From positions 1 to 20,635 of IMG/VR virus record IMGVR_UViG_3300046005_002624: a DNA stretch of 20,635 bases; one strand, 5' to 3'. Source of the stretch: a virus. The position numbers and the translations under genes were made by a program. A model generated the notes under the pieces. That model was not told the DNA's origin and ran no database searches. It was given only the letters and a program-made list of their open reading frames with translations. Numbering within the stretch: the first letter of the stretch is position 1; every line of letters starts with the position of its first letter. This document shows, in pieces, positions 20,625-20,635 of the stretch.

Positions 20625-20635
20625 ATGGAAAAACA
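20625..20635 (+). CDS. first codons of a possible next gene (3' truncated)
   Basis: An ATG at 20625 followed by GAA AAA CA (Met-Glu-Lys) lies 28 nt after the strong terminator, preceded by A-rich sequence (gtaaaaatatgg) like other starts here. Only three codons are visible, so this is tentative. Confidence 0.25.

Noticed and set aside
1-20635. tRNA, rRNA, insertion sequence, integrase or attachment site
   Set aside because: No cloverleaf-like sequence, transposase, integrase or terminal inverted repeat was noticed. The intergenic gaps are too short for most of these. A dedicated tRNA search was not possible.

Overview
The window looks like part of a tailed-phage genome, probably a T4-like myovirus from an uncultured source. 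All credible genes lie on the + strand, are tightly packed or overlapping, and are AT-rich. The phage assignment rests on a run of fibre or structural proteins including a long collagen-like protein, a T4 gp61-type primase, a RecB/Cas4-like nuclease, and several small families that I recall from marine and freshwater phage genomes. A Bacteroidota host is an inference. Almost no start codon has a Shine-Dalgarno sequence (starts follow A-rich stretches instead), and a 57-residue gene resembles the histone H1/Hc1-like proteins typical of Bacteroidota.

Layout. 1-4450: virion structural genes, comprising a truncated C-terminus, a 219-residue structural protein, two tandem fibre-like paralogues, and a 449-residue Gly-Thr/Ser-Ser collagen-like protein. 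4466-6647: nucleic-acid enzymes, comprising a GIY-YIG-like nuclease, a DNA primase and a PD-(D/E)XK nuclease. 6671-9298: a zeta-toxin-like P-loop kinase, a zinc-ribbon/DUF5661-like/HEXXH metallopeptidase fusion, and a zinc-ribbon protein. 9317-17743: a long block of poorly known proteins, several with short N-terminal presequences and (L/I)xE sites, together with small basic DNA-binding-type proteins. 17768-20508: a metallophosphoesterase, a phage-conserved Cys-rich/basic protein, a ferritin-like DUF5856-like protein, a cupin-like protein and three tiny genes. 20516-20596: closing terminators, followed by the first codons of another gene.

The most interesting feature is the 9.3-17.6 kb block. 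Three proteins share a gap-free 18-residue N-terminal pattern, M[ND]NF[DN][VIL]xx[WY]xxxxxLxEA. Others start with a second short amphipathic helix that also ends in (L/I)xE. This is what would be expected of capsid-targeting peptides cut by a T4 gp21-like prohead protease, so the block may encode a set of internal head proteins, some built as processed polyproteins, packaged with or ejected alongside DNA. The histone-like and Lys/Arg-rich proteins in the same block fit this idea. It is inference: no protease or capsid gene is in the window.

A second signal is the octamer ATATTTAT. I found it in seven intergenic gaps, in six of them starting at or within 3 nt of the upstream stop codon, and once inside a coding region. 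It divides the window into apparent transcription units and may be a phage promoter or a module-boundary element.
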